Below, piece after piece: positions 17,311-26,722 of a DNA stretch of 64,000 nucleotides. The notes beneath the pieces are model-generated. The model ran no database searches. It was not told where the DNA came from and saw only the letters and a list, made by a program, of their open reading frames with translations. The position numbers and the translations under genes are program-made. The stretch comes from Pseudomonas sp. PA15(2017) (GTDB lineage Bacteria > Pseudomonadota > Gammaproteobacteria > Pseudomonadales > Pseudomonadaceae): the NCBI RefSeq assembly GCF_001945395.1, contig NZ_MSXV01000007.1, positions 62,001 to 126,000 on the forward strand, written 5' to 3'. How positions within the stretch are numbered: the stretch's first letter is position 1; every line of letters begins with the position of its first letter.

Positions 17311-17753
17311 TGCCCATCATCCTCGACCCACCCCTGACCAGCAGCGCCCGGCCCGCCATCGTTATCGCCGGCAACGGCATGTGCTCCAGCGGCCGCATCG
17401 TCAATTATCTGAAGGCGATGCTCGGCGACCCACGGCACGACGTGCTGTTCGTTGGCTACCAGGCCAGGGGAACGCCCGGCCATGCCATCCAGCGCTTCGG
17501 GCCGCGCAATGGCTATGTGGAGTTCGATGGCCAGCGCTATGACATCCGCGCCGCTGTGCATAGCATCGGCGGGTATTCGGCGCATGCCGATCAGGCGGGG
17601 TTGGTCGAGTTCGTGACGGGGATGGGGCAGTGGCCGAATGACATTCGGCTGGTGCATGGGGAGGTGGCGGCAAAAGCCGCACTGCAACGAGTGTTGCTGA
17701 CGCGATACGCCCAAAAAGGACTATCGCTGCATTTCAATGCAGAAGGCACATAG
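17311..17753 (+). pseudogene. C-terminal remnant of an MBL-fold (beta-CASP/RMMBL) RNA hydrolase
   Basis: The frame encodes PIILDPPLTSSARPAIVIAG, then NGMCSSGRIVNYLKAMLGDP, FVGYQARGTPGHAIQ, and HSIGGYSAHADQAGLVEFV. These are the last motifs of bacterial beta-CASP/RMMBL metallo-hydrolases, including GYSAHAD and the FVGYQA-GT-G motif. The N-terminal HxHxDH metal-binding half is absent. PIILDPPL is followed at once by ARPAIVIAG, while intact relatives have a long stretch between, so an internal deletion is likely too. It would not be a functional nuclease. A second decayed piece of a related gene lies beyond the autotransporter at 21238-21330. Confidence 0.75.
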
Positions 17754-17875
17754 CCTGGACGCCGCAGACATCGGCAAAGCTTTACCTTGAAAAAGCTACT
17801 CGATGAGTTCGGGCTGAATACCACTCGAGGCAAAGCTGCCCAGAGCGATCACCCAGCCCGATGCTGCATTTACGG

Positions 17876-20800
17876 TCAGAAGCGGACAGTCACCCCCGCA
17901 TTAACCGAATGGAAGCGAGTGTCGGAGCCGAACTGCCCTTGATAGGACAGGCCAAGGTCGGTCTGCCGATTCAAGCGAAGCTTCGCGCCAACTTCGGTCA
18001 GGGCCATGTCGCGAGTTTGCGCAACGCCTTGTACTTCGAAGCTCGGACCGCCCGCAAACGACTGGTCGCTTCGCGGATCCAGATCACCATAGGCACGTCG
18101 CCATCCCAGTGAGCCGTAGACCTGCGTATCGAGGTTCGCGACACGCGTGTGGGTCGATGCGCGCAGGCCCACTGTCGAGAAGACGGTATTCTGTTTGTCG
18201 CTGGAAACATCCAGAGCGGCCGCTCCACCTTTTTCATGCAGGTCGTCGGCATCGTAGCGCACGTAGGAAAGACCGACGAAAGGCTCCAGCACCACACTGC
18301 CAACCGGCAAGCGGTAGGCTGCCTCACCGTTCGCTTGCAGCGACTGGGCGTCGCGTTTGCCGGTCAGGCGATCGCTGAATCCGGCAAACGCAACATTGCG
18401 CTCGCTCTCCAGACGGTGCCAGGTGTAACCAAGGTCGGCACTGAGGCGCAGGGCATCGATCTCGCCGCCGGTATACAGGCCCAGGTGATAGTTGTCGCTG
18501 TGGCCCTCGGCATTACGCTTGTCGGCATCGAAACTCGAGCGGCTGTAACCACCATAGACACCGCCACGCCAATCCGGGGTAAAGCTACCGTCGGCACCGA
18601 ACAGCAAGCCGCCCGTGCTCTGACGCAGGCCATCGGCGCCTTTGTTACCGCTTACCTTGGTCCAGTTGCCGAATGGCTGCACCCAAGCGCCGTTTTCGCT
18701 GGGTGGCGTGCTGGGCATAAAGCTCAGGGCCATGGCTGGCAGGCGCACAGATCCGCTGTCCAGCAGATTACGCACGCGAGTCCCTACCACGCCTGACACC
18801 ATCTGGCTGTTGGCAATCAGCGCGGTCGAGGTGCTGCTGAGAGAGTCGCCTGACAGCTGATCTGCTGCGTCACGCGCACTTTCGGCATCCAGAATCAGCA
18901 GGTTGTTGTAGAGGCGCAGCGATTCGCCGCTTTGCTCCAATACACTCAGTGCGCCGGCAGTATTGAACTGGTTTTCAGTCAGCATGACTGTCTGAAAGAT
19001 ACCCAGAGAGGGTTCTGGGGTCGGCGTTGGCGTTGGCGTCGGAGTAGGTTCAGGTGTTGGTGTTGGTTCGGGAGTAGGTGTCGGTGTCGGTGTCGGTTCG
19101 GGAGTAGGCGTCGGTGTCGGCTCTGGAGTCGGCGTCGGGGTCGGTTCGGGAGTAGGCGTCGGTGTCGGCTCTGGAGTCGGCGTCGGGGTCGGCTCAGGAG
19201 TTGGCGTCGGAGTGGGTGTCGGTGCTGTACTCTTTTGCTCGATGGTCAGATTCAGATCATTGGCAGTACGCTGCAGCCCGACGTTCAGGAACGCCGAATT
19301 GGTAAACGCCTGGGCATAAGCGGTGCCTGCAGCGGCGCCATCAACCAACCCGCCTTGAGCTGAGAGCAAGGTATAGGTTCTGCCACTCTGGTAACTCTGC
19401 GCGGAATCCAGGGCCGTCACGTTGACCTGCGTGCCACGCAGGGTAGCCGTGCCGCTCACGTTGATCCGATCTGCGCCGCCATTGCCGGCAATATCCGCGG
19501 CGTAACGCGAGCCGGCGGCCATGTCGAGGTCGCCCTGTATGGCCAACGCACCGATGGCACTTTCACCGGGCGATAACGTACCGCCGGCGGCTACTTCGGT
19601 AGTGCCCACTTGACCGACGCCGGCCAGAACGCCTCCGTCCAATACCTGGGTCGTGTTGGTATAGACCCCGAATTGATTGCGCCCCACGGTACCGTTCACC
19701 ACCAGGGTGCCGTTGCCGACGTTCAACCGCGAAAGACTTTGGGTGGTAGCCGTATTGCCGCGCTGATTGACCTGGTCGACATCACCCGATAGCACCAGTC
19801 GTCCGCCGCGTACAACCACGCTACCGGCCAGCCCGGTAAGGTCGCCGCTCAGAGTGGTATTGCCGTTGAACGCATACACGCGGCCCGTTCCGCTCACGGT
19901 GTTGGCCACTTGGAGATCGGTGTCCGTGTGGTTGAACGCCAGATGCCCGTTGCTGGTGCCGAAACGGATGGCGGTTTGCGGGTCCAGCCGGCCGGCCGCC
20001 TGAGCGGCTCCGGCGGTGACGGAATCGATGTCGGTACGGGTAGGGTCGGCCACCACCGAGCCACCCACCGACAGCGTACCGCGTGTCGCACTATTGATAT
20101 CGTTTATGGTGCTGATGAGGATGCCGTTGGTGGCGCTCAACTCGGCGCCGTCCGATAGTGTCAGGTACGTGCGGGTGGTGCTGGTGCCGAGTGTCATGCT
20201 CTGGGCCGCAAGGCGTGTGCCTTGTCCGGAAACAGTCACCTGATTGCTGCGGCTGCTGACGGCCGAGCTCAACAAGAGTGAATTGGTCGTCAGTACGGCA
20301 CCACTTTCGAGCGTCAGATCGTTTCTGTTCCTGAAAACCCCCGCGTTGTCCCAGCGGGTTCCCGCATCGGAGAGCTTGACGACGGAGTCGATGTCTACCT
20401 GCTGGCTGTTGATCTTGCCGCCATCGTTGGCCGTTACACTCGATCGGTAGACGAATACCCCACCAGCCTCGAGGTTGACCGCGTCGACCAGGGAGTTTTG
20501 GCCGCTCACCAGCAGCTGCGCGTTCGAAAAAGCATTGGAGCGCGAACCGTTGACTTCGCCCAGATCCAGATCCCGCACCGATACCTGGCCGCCGTTTCGC
20601 ACGGTCAGGTCGCCTTGACCGACGCCACCGACAACGATGGTGTTACCCAGCACGAATGGTGTGCGGGGCACCACCCAGCGTGAACCCGCGCCGTCGACCA
20701 CGACACTGGCCTGGGCCGGATTGACCCCCGTGCTGGTGGGTTGACCAACAATGCTGCCACCTTCACTGGTCAAGGTTGCGCCATTGTTGATAGTCAGGCT

Positions 20801-20968
20801 GGAGGTGTTGCCGTCGGTTGACCGGACGTTGACCGAACCATCGATGACGCGGTTACTGCTGAAGGTTTCCTGGGCATCGGTGAGCGTGTAGTCCGCTGCC
20901 TGAGCCTCTGGAAGCAGTGCGAGCGTAATCGCAAAAGCAAGAGGGGATATTCTGAATAAGGGGTTCAT
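17876..20968 (-). CDS. Autotransporter with beta-barrel domain and Pro-Thr-Glu repeat linker
   Basis: A 1030-residue type V secretion protein. The start is the ATG at 20966-20968 ([20 protein letters not shown], then a cleavage site near AQA-AD), with GGAG upstream. An in-frame upstream start at 21097 lacks these signals. The signal peptide is residues 1-23. The passenger (about 24-575) is a repetitive beta-helix-like region rich in Gly, Thr, Asn and Ser with passenger-associated repeats ([32 protein letters not shown]). A linker of PEPTPTPT octads occupies about residues 580-652. The C-terminal about 280 residues form the autotransporter barrel ([21 protein letters not shown]) and end in GVTVRF with terminal Phe. 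The catalytic or adhesive role is unknown; no protease or lipase motif is seen. Confidence 0.92.
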   Translation of the reverse strand: MNPLFRISPLAFAITLALLPEAQAADYTLTDAQETFSSNRVIDGSVNVRSTDGNTSSLTINNGATLTSEGGSIVGQPTSTGVNPAQASVVVDGAGSRWVVPRTPFVLGNTIVVGGVGQGDLTVRNGGQVSVRDLDLGEVNGSRSNAFSNAQLLVSGQNSLVDAVNLEAGGVFVYRSSVTANDGGKINSQQVDIDSVVKLSDAGTRWDNAGVFRNRNDLTLESGAVLTTNSLLLSSAVSSRSNQVTVSGQGTRLAAQSMTLGTSTTRTYLTLSDGAELSATNGILISTINDINSATRGTLSVGGSVVADPTRTDIDSVTAGAAQAAGRLDPQTAIRFGTSNGHLAFNHTDTDLQVANTVSGTGRVYAFNGNTTLSGDLTGLAGSVVVRGGRLVLSGDVDQVNQRGNTATTQSLSRLNVGNGTLVVNGTVGRNQFGVYTNTTQVLDGGVLAGVGQVGTTEVAAGGTLSPGESAIGALAIQGDLDMAAGSRYAADIAGNGGADRINVSGTATLRGTQVNVTALDSAQSYQSGRTYTLLSAQGGLVDGAAAGTAYAQAFTNSAFLNVGLQRTANDLNLTIEQKSTAPTPTPTPTPEPTPTPTPEPTPTPTPEPTPTPTPEPTPTPTPEPTPTPTPTPEPTPTPEPTPTPTPTPTPEPSLGIFQTVMLTENQFNTAGALSVLEQSGESLRLYNNLLILDAESARDAADQLSGDSLSSTSTALIANSQMVSGVVGTRVRNLLDSGSVRLPAMALSFMPSTPPSENGAWVQPFGNWTKVSGNKGADGLRQSTGGLLFGADGSFTPDWRGGVYGGYSRSSFDADKRNAEGHSDNYHLGLYTGGEIDALRLSADLGYTWHRLESERNVAFAGFSDRLTGKRDAQSLQANGEAAYRLPVGSVVLEPFVGLSYVRYDADDLHEKGGAAALDVSSDKQNTVFSTVGLRASTHTRVANLDTQVYGSLGWRRAYGDLDPRSDQSFAGGPSFEVQGVAQTRDMALTEVGAKLRLNRQTDLGLSYQGQFGSDTRFHSVNAGVTVRF
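19016..19226. repeat. 24-bp tandem repeats encoding the PEPTPTPT linker
   Basis: About eight imperfect 24-bp units (for example GGAGTAGGCGTCGGTGTCGG plus 4 bases on the plus strand), each encoding eight residues of the Pro-Thr-Glu linker on the minus strand. The units keep reading frame, so gain or loss changes linker length without breaking the gene. Confidence 0.85.
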
Positions 20969-21947
20969 AGCGGCTCCAGATACTCCATAAAGGCCACAAG
21001 GGTGGCTGCCGGCCCAGAAGGCCAAGGCGTTTCCGTTAGGCAGGTTGCTAACGACGGGAGTATCAGGAGGCGCAATCTTGGTGGGTATAGTACGCATGCA
21101 CTAACGCCCGCACCCCATAGAGCTGGGAGCAAGGCAGGGGCCCTAGCACCTGCGCGAACGATGACCCCTGACGCGTCCGTGCAATCGCATCGCAAGCAGT
21201 CGAGCACTGCACGACGGGGTGTAAGGCGACATCTCGTAGCGCTGGTCAATTTCGTGACGGGGATGGAGCAGTGACCGGAGGAGATTGCCTCGGCGCGCGG
21301 CGAGGAGGGCGCCAAGGCGTCATCGATCCGAACCTTGCTAGACGCTTGCGCGCGCGGGTTGATTCTGTGCTTCACGCCACCGCGTATGCGGCGGCGGAAA
21401 AACAACGCGAAAATATGAAGATTTGTTCACATTAATGGTAGTGGATTGGCAAAGAATGGTTAGAATGCGCGCTCGATAGGGCAACGGCCTGCCCACGTCA
21501 ATGCTGTTGATTTGGCATCAGGCCGATCCATTCAGTACCAGATTTTTGAAAAGTACTCCGATTGATGCGAGTCAGCGGTCATTCGGGGCGCGATGCCACA
21601 GCTTGCAATGCGTTGCAGGTTTTACAGGAGTGTAGTGAAGGCAACGATTGCCGGATCCGGTTATGAGAATGTTCAACCCAGCCCTATCGGCGCCCAGCCG
21701 CCCGTATAACGAGTGTGAACCTGCCGACGCCATTTTGAGTGGGCGGGTTTTGCTGCCGTGCCTATCAGCACTCGCGCGCTCCGGGCCTTTGTGCCACCGG
21801 CCGCTTCAACCTTTGTCTCCCCGGTCGCCCGCAGTGGCATCCTCGCCATCGGCATGACGTACCGACCTGAATTTATCATCTGCGCAGCACGCCAATGCGA
21901 TCGCGTTTTTTCGTGCCTCGAATTTCTCTTGCCCGTCTTGAAACAGG
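20969..21947. other. Long intergenic region between autotransporter and wzz
   Basis: About 980 bp with no intact gene. The part next to the autotransporter (20969-21110) contains several short potential stems on the minus strand and a TATAC-like sequence near 21085-21091, probably its leader and promoter. 21238-21330 is a decayed gene fragment annotated separately. From about 21420 the sequence is more AT-rich, with an extended -10-like TGGTTAGAAT at 21457-21466 but no clear -35. This is the likely promoter region of the O-antigen operon. Confidence 0.5.
21238..21330 (+). pseudogene. Short decayed fragment of the same MBL-fold gene family
   Basis: In one frame the DNA reads ALVNFVTGMEQ, stop, PEEIASARGEEGAKA. 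This aligns with GLVEFVTGMGQWPNDIRLVHGEVAAKA in the remnant at 17311-17753, written here in two parts: GLVEFVTGMGQW and PNDIRLVHGEVAAKA. The Trp codon TGG has become TGA. Core nucleotides (TTCGTGACGGGGATGG) are identical. Only about 90 bp are recognisable. Confidence 0.6.
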
Positions 21948-23246
21948 ATGACTGAGCCCATGTCGCAAGTCCCAACCGCCCGTTCGCAGAACGACGAAAT
22001 CGATCTCGGCGAGCTAATGCGCGCACTGTGGGAGCGCAAAAAGCTGATCATCGGCGTCGCCGCCGTTGTCACGCTGTTGGCCGTTGCATATGCATTGTTG
22101 GCAACCAAGTACTACCGGACCCAGAGTATCCTGCGGCCTGTGGCGATGAACGTGCTGGATGAGCTCAACGCGTCTGGCCTTTATACACTGACGCCCGAAG
22201 AAGCGTTACAGCGAGTTGGTGCAGGTATCAGCTCCTACGAGTATCGCCTGGAGTACTTCAATGCCAACCAGGAACTGTTCGGGCCGGACGCCATGAGCGA
22301 TGGGCAGACGCCTGAGCAGGCACTGAACCAGATCATTGAAGATTTCGAAATCCTCCGGCCTGCCGCCAACCGTACGGATGGAGGATTTTCCTACGTGGGC
22401 CTCGCTTACACCTATCCGTGGGGTGTGAAAGGCGCGGATATCGTCAATGGGTTGATCCAATACGTCATTCAGCAGGAGCGTGCCGCGCTGGCTGAGGATG
22501 TAGAGGTGATCATCCGTAACCGCCTGGCCAAACTGGAGCAGCGTATGACTGCCGAGCGGGCCGCGTATCAAGCGGACAAACAGGCGAAAATTGCCTCTCT
22601 TTCCGAAGCTGACGCCTTAAAACGAGCCCAGCTCGAGGACGAGCTGAATTCGTTGCGCAAGGAGCTGCGTACACGCCGTGATAACCGCATCGCTCAGCTG
22701 AACGAAGCCATCGTGATTGCCAAGTCACTGGGTATCGAAAAACCAAGCACGCCGTCTACCCTCGCCGATAGCGCGCCGGTATCCGGTTCGGGCAACGTCA
22801 TTCGCACTGAAGTCAACAATCAGCAGATCCCCTTGTACTTCATGGGCACTGAGGCGCTCGAGGCAGAACGCAATGCGCTGCAAAAGCGCCGGTCGGATGA
22901 GTTCACCGAACCGCGTATTGCCGAGATTCAGGCTGATTTACAACGGCTGGAGCGAAATCGCGAAGTGGAACTGCTCAAACAGCGAGCCGATGAGGACGTA
23001 TACATCGAGAACTATGCCAAGTGGAGCCAGGAAGCTGCAGAACTCAAGGGGCTGAACCTGAATTTGTCCAATCTCGACCTCGTCAGTGTAGATCGTCAAG
23101 CCGTTTATCCCCGCTCGGCGATCAAGCCGAAGCGCGCCCTGGTACTGGTGCTGGGGATTGCCCTAGGTCTCATGTTGGGCGTCTTTATCGCATTGGTTCA
23201 GGTTCTTACCAGTAATGATCGACCCAATCGCGAGCGGCGGATTTAG
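21948..23246 (+). CDS. wzz: O-antigen chain length determinant Wzz
   Basis: Wzz is an inner-membrane co-polymerase that sets O-antigen chain length with Wzy. In this 432-residue protein TM1 lies near residues 34-54 (KLIIGVAAVVTLLAVAYALL) and TM2 near 396-420 (LVLVLGIALGLMLGVFIALV), preceded by a proline-rich segment (AVYPRSAIKPKRA) as usual. Between them is a large periplasmic coiled-coil region. ATG at 21948 or 21960 could be the start; neither has a strong Shine-Dalgarno. It is the first gene of the O-antigen cluster after ihfB, as in other Pseudomonas. Confidence 0.93.
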   Translation: MTEPMSQVPTARSQNDEIDLGELMRALWERKKLIIGVAAVVTLLAVAYALLATKYYRTQSILRPVAMNVLDELNASGLYTLTPEEALQRVGAGISSYEYRLEYFNANQELFGPDAMSDGQTPEQALNQIIEDFEILRPAANRTDGGFSYVGLAYTYPWGVKGADIVNGLIQYVIQQERAALAEDVEVIIRNRLAKLEQRMTAERAAYQADKQAKIASLSEADALKRAQLEDELNSLRKELRTRRDNRIAQLNEAIVIAKSLGIEKPSTPSTLADSAPVSGSGNVIRTEVNNQQIPLYFMGTEALEAERNALQKRRSDEFTEPRIAEIQADLQRLERNREVELLKQRADEDVYIENYAKWSQEAAELKGLNLNLSNLDLVSVDRQAVYPRSAIKPKRALVLVLGIALGLMLGVFIALVQVLTSNDRPNRERRI

Positions 23247-23553
23247 GCTGATGGAATTGGTGCATCTCGTATCGGTGTAATTAGGGGCAGTTACAATGTG
23301 GCGGGAAGTGGCTCGCCAGCATTACGGCATTCGAAAATGCCTTAGTCGATTTCCTTTAGGCAACTCAGATGGTAAGAGGTTGTGGTAGTGGCATTGCTGT
23401 AAGTTGTTGAGTGCATTCTGATACGCTCTTGGTAGCGGGAATACCCACGTGGCAGATGAAGATGTGTTGAGCTGCAGAACTCGCTCCTAGCTGGCAAGAA
23501 CAAAAAACATAGTTGAGTAGTCGTGTTCATTACCCTAACTGGATGATTGTGGT
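23247..23553. other. AT-richer gap between wzz and wzy
   Basis: About 307 bp without a supported gene; short frames lack family signals. The base composition drops from the wzz level to the lower GC of the wzy-wbpV block, so this is where the variable part of the O-antigen locus begins. Confidence 0.5.
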
Positions 23554-24726
23554 TTGCCCTTAACTCTTTTCACCTTCGGAATCGCACTGGTTGCTTTGGG
23601 CGACCTGCGCAATGTTATCACTCCTCTAGGATACTGGTTGTTTTGGGGGCTGTGGTCTGGACTGTCTTTTATCGTCGCGCTACGGCACTGGGGTTCCAAT
23701 GCCTTGATGCCAGCTGACATGAAGTATAATGCACCATTGTTGATGGTGATGTTGATGCTCTTGCTGATGATGGCATTTGCGCTGGTCAGCCTGTTAACTT
23801 CGAATATGTACAGCTTTTATCAGGCGATCAAAATATTAGCCATTTTTTGGATGGGCTATAATTTTTGCTTGCTGGGTTCATTGTGCGGTCACCGTCAGCA
23901 GGTGATCTCCGTTATTGTGGTGTTATTTGGCTGTGTGGCTTTATTTCTTCTATCTAAGTTCTTATTGGTTCGTTTTTACGTCGAGCTTGGCGATGGACGC
24001 AGTGGAACTGAAATTTTCTACCCTGGCGTAATGTGGAAAATAGGTGCACTATTTCTGCCTTTAATAATCGCCGCACGGATACAGGATGCAATCGGTAACC
24101 TCCTGTTTGTGTGTGCCTGCCTTTGCGCTGGGTTCCTAGTGTTGGTCGATGGCAGCCGGACGGCGCTGCTCTATGTGCTGGCCGTTGGCCTATGGGTATT
24201 AATTATTTACCTCAAAGGCAGCCGTTTGACGAGGCTGAAGCTGTTCGCTCTGGCCGGGTTTGCCATCGCCATCTGTGTGACTCCCTTTTATTTGATACAG
24301 TCGGAGGGTGCTGGGCTACTGGTTGTCGAACGCCTGATGGAGGGTGACCCAATCCGGATGGCCATGTTGAGCGCCGGTATCGAACATGCTATCGAGTGCT
24401 TTCCGCTGGGTTGCGGCTTCGGCACTTCGGTGGCCCATACCGGCGCCGGTACGATGGTCGTTCACAATGCCTATATCGCGGCGCTTGGTGAAATCGGAGT
24501 ACTAGGGCTAACTGCGTTCGTCTGCGTCTTGCTTATCGGTATGCTCAAAGCGATAGACAGTCGATCCCCGGCAACTTTCATGGTGTTGGTTGGGGTGGTC
24601 TTTTTGTTCTCGCTCCACCCCTTCAGCACCGAAATGTCGGAGTGGGGCTGGTATTGGCTGGCCTGGGTATGGGCTGTAGCCAAGCGAGATCCAGGTCTCG
24701 AAGCTGTCGCGCAGCGCTCACTTTAA
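23554..24726 (+). CDS. wzy: O-antigen polymerase/ligase family protein, probable Wzy
   Basis: A 390-residue polytopic membrane protein with about 10-11 helices. It has the Wzy_C-type periplasmic loop and motif VHNAYIAALGEIGVLGLTAF near residues 305-325, and a conserved Arg region (DGSRTALLYVLAVG) in the middle. Between wzz and wzx this is most likely the polymerase Wzy, not the WaaL ligase, which usually lies with the core genes. The start appears to be TTG at 23554, because the upstream ATG at 23543 is in a frame that stops at once. GC is lower than in the flanking chromosome. Confidence 0.8.
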   Translation: MPLTLFTFGIALVALGDLRNVITPLGYWLFWGLWSGLSFIVALRHWGSNALMPADMKYNAPLLMVMLMLLLMMAFALVSLLTSNMYSFYQAIKILAIFWMGYNFCLLGSLCGHRQQVISVIVVLFGCVALFLLSKFLLVRFYVELGDGRSGTEIFYPGVMWKIGALFLPLIIAARIQDAIGNLLFVCACLCAGFLVLVDGSRTALLYVLAVGLWVLIIYLKGSRLTRLKLFALAGFAIAICVTPFYLIQSEGAGLLVVERLMEGDPIRMAMLSAGIEHAIECFPLGCGFGTSVAHTGAGTMVVHNAYIAALGEIGVLGLTAFVCVLLIGMLKAIDSRSPATFMVLVGVVFLFSLHPFSTEMSEWGWYWLAWVWAVAKRDPGLEAVAQRSL

Positions 24727-24733
24727 GGCGTCG

Positions 24734-25939
24734 ATGATGTCCACCAAAAAAAATACAGTATTCAATAATGCGCTTTGGCTCAGTGTGGTTCATTTCTCGA
24801 GTTATATCATTCCCCTTCTTGAAGTACCCATTTTGGCTCGCGCTCTGGGCGCAGAGGCCTATGGCTCGGTAGTGGTTGCGATTTCGATGGCCTTGATGAT
24901 GTCCATATTTGTCGAGTTCGGCTTCAACATCAGCGCCGCCAGGGCAGTGGCCTGCAAGTCGCCCAGCGAACATGGATCGATAATCGGCAACGTGCTGGCA
25001 GCGAAGTTCGTGCTGTTCCTGCTGGCCACTTGCATTGTCGCCCCGGTGGCCTGGTTCTCTGCGTTCGAGTCGACCTTGATCGCACCCGCCTTGTTGTACT
25101 TTTTTGCTTTCGCCTTCAGCCCTTTCTGGTACTTTCAGGGTGTTCAGCAAATGATATTGCCGGCGATGATCAACTTTTTTATGCGGGTTCTTAGTCTGCT
25201 GTTGATTTTTTTGATTGTGACTGAGCCAGCAGACGCCGTATTGGCGCTCTATATACTGGCGCTTTGTGGTCTGACCAATACTCTAGTGACAATGGTCATG
25301 ATGTGGGTGAAGGTCACCTCTGTGACTTTCACCCTAGCCGGGCTGAGAGGCAAGCTAGCAGAAGGCTGGCACGCATTTCTATACCGTAGCTCTGGCGATA
25401 TGATAGGTACCTTGTCGCCCTTGGTGCTGGGTGCAACGGCAGGCCCATATGCGGTAGGTATGTACACGCCAGCCGATAAGATAGTCAGGGCGGTCGCCTC
25501 GCTGCAGACGCCGGTGTTGATGGCGTTCTTTCCCTACCTCTCCAAGGTGATTCATGACTCCCGCCGCGAGTCCTTTTTGTTGGTTGGATCTGTTGTAGGT
25601 GCCAGCCTGGTTATCGCGCTGTCTCTGTACTTTCTGATCCCCTATGTCATCGTGCTATTCGTCGGCGAGGGATTCGCGGATGCCATCGTGCTAGCTAAAT
25701 ACCTGCTACTCATCATTCCGCTACGAATGTTCAATCAATCGATTGTCATGGCAGTTTTCATGCCCAGTGGCAAAGACAGGGTGGCCGGTTACCCCATGGC
25801 CCTCGCTGTGCTTTGGGTGGCATCGGCAGGTTATGTACTAGCTTCCGGTTTTGGAGCCCTAGGCATGGTCTGGGCACTGATCAGCTGCGAATTCTTTCTC
25901 GCTGTCTATTTCTTGATCCTAGCAAGGAGGCTGACTTGA
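24734..25939 (+). CDS. wzx: O-unit flippase Wzx
   Basis: A 401-residue MATE/MOP-type polysaccharide flippase with about 12 helices. The N-terminal pattern SYIIPLLEVPILARALGAEAYG and the mid-protein RSSGDMIGTLSPLVLGATAGPYAVGMYTPADKIVRA are the standard Wzx/RfbX signatures (given here as pieces: LEVPILARALGAEAYG; GPYAVGMYTPADKI). Wzx moves undecaprenyl-linked O-units across the inner membrane. It starts 7 nt after the wzy stop and is followed by a strong AAGGAGG for the next gene. Confidence 0.9.
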   Translation: MMSTKKNTVFNNALWLSVVHFSSYIIPLLEVPILARALGAEAYGSVVVAISMALMMSIFVEFGFNISAARAVACKSPSEHGSIIGNVLAAKFVLFLLATCIVAPVAWFSAFESTLIAPALLYFFAFAFSPFWYFQGVQQMILPAMINFFMRVLSLLLIFLIVTEPADAVLALYILALCGLTNTLVTMVMMWVKVTSVTFTLAGLRGKLAEGWHAFLYRSSGDMIGTLSPLVLGATAGPYAVGMYTPADKIVRAVASLQTPVLMAFFPYLSKVIHDSRRESFLLVGSVVGASLVIALSLYFLIPYVIVLFVGEGFADAIVLAKYLLLIIPLRMFNQSIVMAVFMPSGKDRVAGYPMALAVLWVASAGYVLASGFGALGMVWALISCEFFLAVYFLILARRLT

Positions 25940-26722
25940 ATGATTACTGTGCTAACAGCAACCTACAATCGCGCGCATACGCTAACTAGACTTTACGAAA
26001 GCTTGTCGACCCAGGCTGATACGGATTTCATCTGGCTGATCGTCGATGATGGTAGTAGTGATGAAACAGCCCAATTGATCGAGAGCTTTATCGCCTCAAG
26101 CGCCATCAATATTGTCTATCTTCGTAAGGCCAATGGCGGTAAGCACTCTGCACTTAACACAGGCGTCGAGTCTTTGTCCGATGGCTGGGTATTGATTGTG
26201 GACAGCGATGACGCGCTGGCTCCCCACGCCATTGCGAACATTCGGTCAGCAATCTGCGAACAGTCATCCCGCAATTATGCGGGACTTTGCTTTCGCAAAG
26301 CATTTTTCGACGGAAAAGTCGTGGGCCGTGACGATGCATTAAGCCGCGTACGAAAGGAAATGCTTCCCGCTAAAGCAGGTGAGATTTTTCGTGGCGACCT
26401 CGCATATATGTTTCGCGTAAAGGTGATCAAAAAGTACTTGTTTCCCATTATTCCTGGCGAAAATTTTGTTCCGGAATTATATATTTGGAACAAGGTCGCC
26501 GAAGATGGCGGAGTGTTCTATTACGGTGATCTTGCCATCTACTGTTGTGAGTACTTGGAGGGCGGTTATAGTGCTGGCTTCGAATCCAACTTGCGGCGGA
26601 ATCCTCTGGGTTTCCTAATTTTCTATGTTTCGCAAATTCGTCGAGAGCCCACCTGGCTTCGCAAATTAAAGTGCATAATTCGGGTCGGCCAGTGCCTGGT
26701 GTTCGCATCGAGGCGCAGCTAG
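25940..26722 (+). CDS. Glycosyltransferase family 2
   Basis: A 260-residue GT-A fold glycosyltransferase that uses a nucleotide-sugar donor. The N-terminus ITVLTATYNRAHTLTRLYES and the LIVDDGSSDETAQLIESF region are typical GT2. The DxD-type metal site is VLIVDSDDALAP near residue 90. The ATG directly follows the wzx stop, with AAGGAGG at 25924-25930. Presumed to add one residue of the O-unit; donor and acceptor cannot be read from sequence. Confidence 0.9.
   Translation: MITVLTATYNRAHTLTRLYESLSTQADTDFIWLIVDDGSSDETAQLIESFIASSAINIVYLRKANGGKHSALNTGVESLSDGWVLIVDSDDALAPHAIANIRSAICEQSSRNYAGLCFRKAFFDGKVVGRDDALSRVRKEMLPAKAGEIFRGDLAYMFRVKVIKKYLFPIIPGENFVPELYIWNKVAEDGGVFYYGDLAIYCCEYLEGGYSAGFESNLRRNPLGFLIFYVSQIRREPTWLRKLKCIIRVGQCLVFASRRS

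Noticed and set aside
19016-19226. Tandem repeats considered as a CRISPR array
   Set aside because: Units are contiguous with no spacers and keep the reading frame of the autotransporter linker.
20969-21110. Structured leader upstream of the autotransporter considered as a c-di-GMP riboswitch
   Set aside because: Several stems are possible, but the conserved GEMM-I bases are not present in the right order.
23425-23440. GCTCTTGGTAGCGGGA before wzy, partly like the JUMPstart/ops element
   Set aside because: Only one block matches (GCTCT-GGTAGC), the position is internal to the operon after wzz, and the ops core is incomplete.
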